Positions 50,166 to 50,208 of a DNA stretch of 50,208 bases are shown piece after piece. The translations under genes were made by a program, and so were the position numbers. Location: assembly GCA_019235715.1 (NCBI GenBank), contig JAFAKE010000066.1, positions 1 through 50,208 on the forward strand, written 5' to 3'. Within the stretch, counting starts at the first letter, position 1, and each line of letters opens with the position of its first letter. The DNA comes from Vulcanimicrobiota bacterium. GTDB lineage: Bacteria > Vulcanimicrobiota > Vulcanimicrobiia > Eremiobacterales > Eremiobacteraceae. The notes below the pieces were generated by a model. The model worked only from the letters and a program-made list of their open reading frames with translations. It had not been told where the DNA came from and made no database searches.

Positions 50166-50208
50166 GCGCGCCGCTCCCACCATTCCTTAAACGTTTCGTC
50201 CGCGATGG
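50162..50208 (-). CDS. LutB-like iron-sulfur protein, C-terminal tail only
   Basis: Only the last 15 codons and stop are visible: the frame reads IADETFKEWWERRA and ends at TGA 50162-50164, overlapping the lipoprotein ATG. A tail of form F-x-x-W-W near the C-terminus is typical of LutB/YkgF proteins, and the LutC gene downstream supports that. The identification rests on about 14 residues and gene order. Confidence 0.5.
   Translation of the reverse strand, partial: IADETFKEWWERRA

Noticed and set aside
1-50208. Prophage, insertion sequence, integron or CRISPR-Cas
   Set aside because: No transposase, integrase, Cas protein, terminal inverted repeats or regular repeat-spacer pattern was seen.

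Overview
The window is GC-rich, tightly packed bacterial chromosome, with about fifty protein genes, one tRNA, short intergenic gaps and many 4 to 8 base stop/start overlaps. Aerobic metabolism is visible: a type II NADH dehydrogenase, citrate synthase, aconitase, a long-form isocitrate dehydrogenase, an EgtB-like sulfoxide synthase, and a sigma/anti-sigma stress pair. There are many exported or lipid-anchored beta-propellers, and genes of heterotrophic life (dipeptide permeases, ROK kinase, P5C dehydrogenase, LUD operon). This mix fits an uncultivated high-GC soil lineage such as Candidatus Eremiobacterota (WPS-2). That assignment is a guess from style, because no taxonomic marker such as rRNA is present. 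I see no phage, IS element, CRISPR array or integrase, and base composition looks even.

Region by region. 1-4580 (minus): an exporter operon of ABC ATPase, six-blade Kelch protein, two ABC-2 permeases and a SAM methyltransferase cut by the window edge. The first four are joined by overlaps and one permease seems to start at CTG. 4.6-12 kb: a GGCT-like protein, an Ada-type repair protein coupled to NDH-2, a propeller/phosphoesterase, a beta-lactamase-fold/cupin fusion and an exported unknown. 12-17 kb: a SWIM-SNF2 helicase followed by a PLP decarboxylase. 17-21.8 kb: two small exported proteins, citrate synthase, an MGDG-synthase-like glycosyltransferase, a ROK kinase and tRNA-Leu(GAG). 21.9-27.8 kb: DppC/DppB permeases without partners, Hsp20 and aconitase. 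27.9-33 kb: two exported proteins, isocitrate dehydrogenase, a cytidylate-kinase-like protein and an M16 peptidase.

33.3-37.7 kb (plus): ECF-type sigma factor, anti-sigma factor, EgtB-like enzyme, a small unknown, and a CreD-like membrane protein behind a promoter with two ACTTTGT operators. 37.7-42.6 kb (minus): P5C dehydrogenase, a small membrane protein, then an overlapping trio of FAD reductase, SRPBCC protein and ketosynthase that looks like a minimal biosynthetic unit. 42.7-50.2 kb: a MocR regulator with a dyad at its own start codon, a thiosulfate sulfurtransferase, an aquaporin, a MoeB-rhodanese fusion with a START-like partner, an NHL-propeller lipoprotein, and a LUD (lactate-utilisation type) operon entering from the right edge.

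Three of the first four oxidative TCA enzymes (citrate synthase, aconitase, isocitrate dehydrogenase) lie on the same strand within about 12.4 kb but are separated by unrelated genes. The points most worth a second look are the Kelch/ABC-2 operon and its CTG start, the ketosynthase trio, the beta-lactamase-fold/cupin fusion, and three regulatory arrays: phased TTAAG repeats, paired ACTTTGT dyads and the MocR start-codon dyad.
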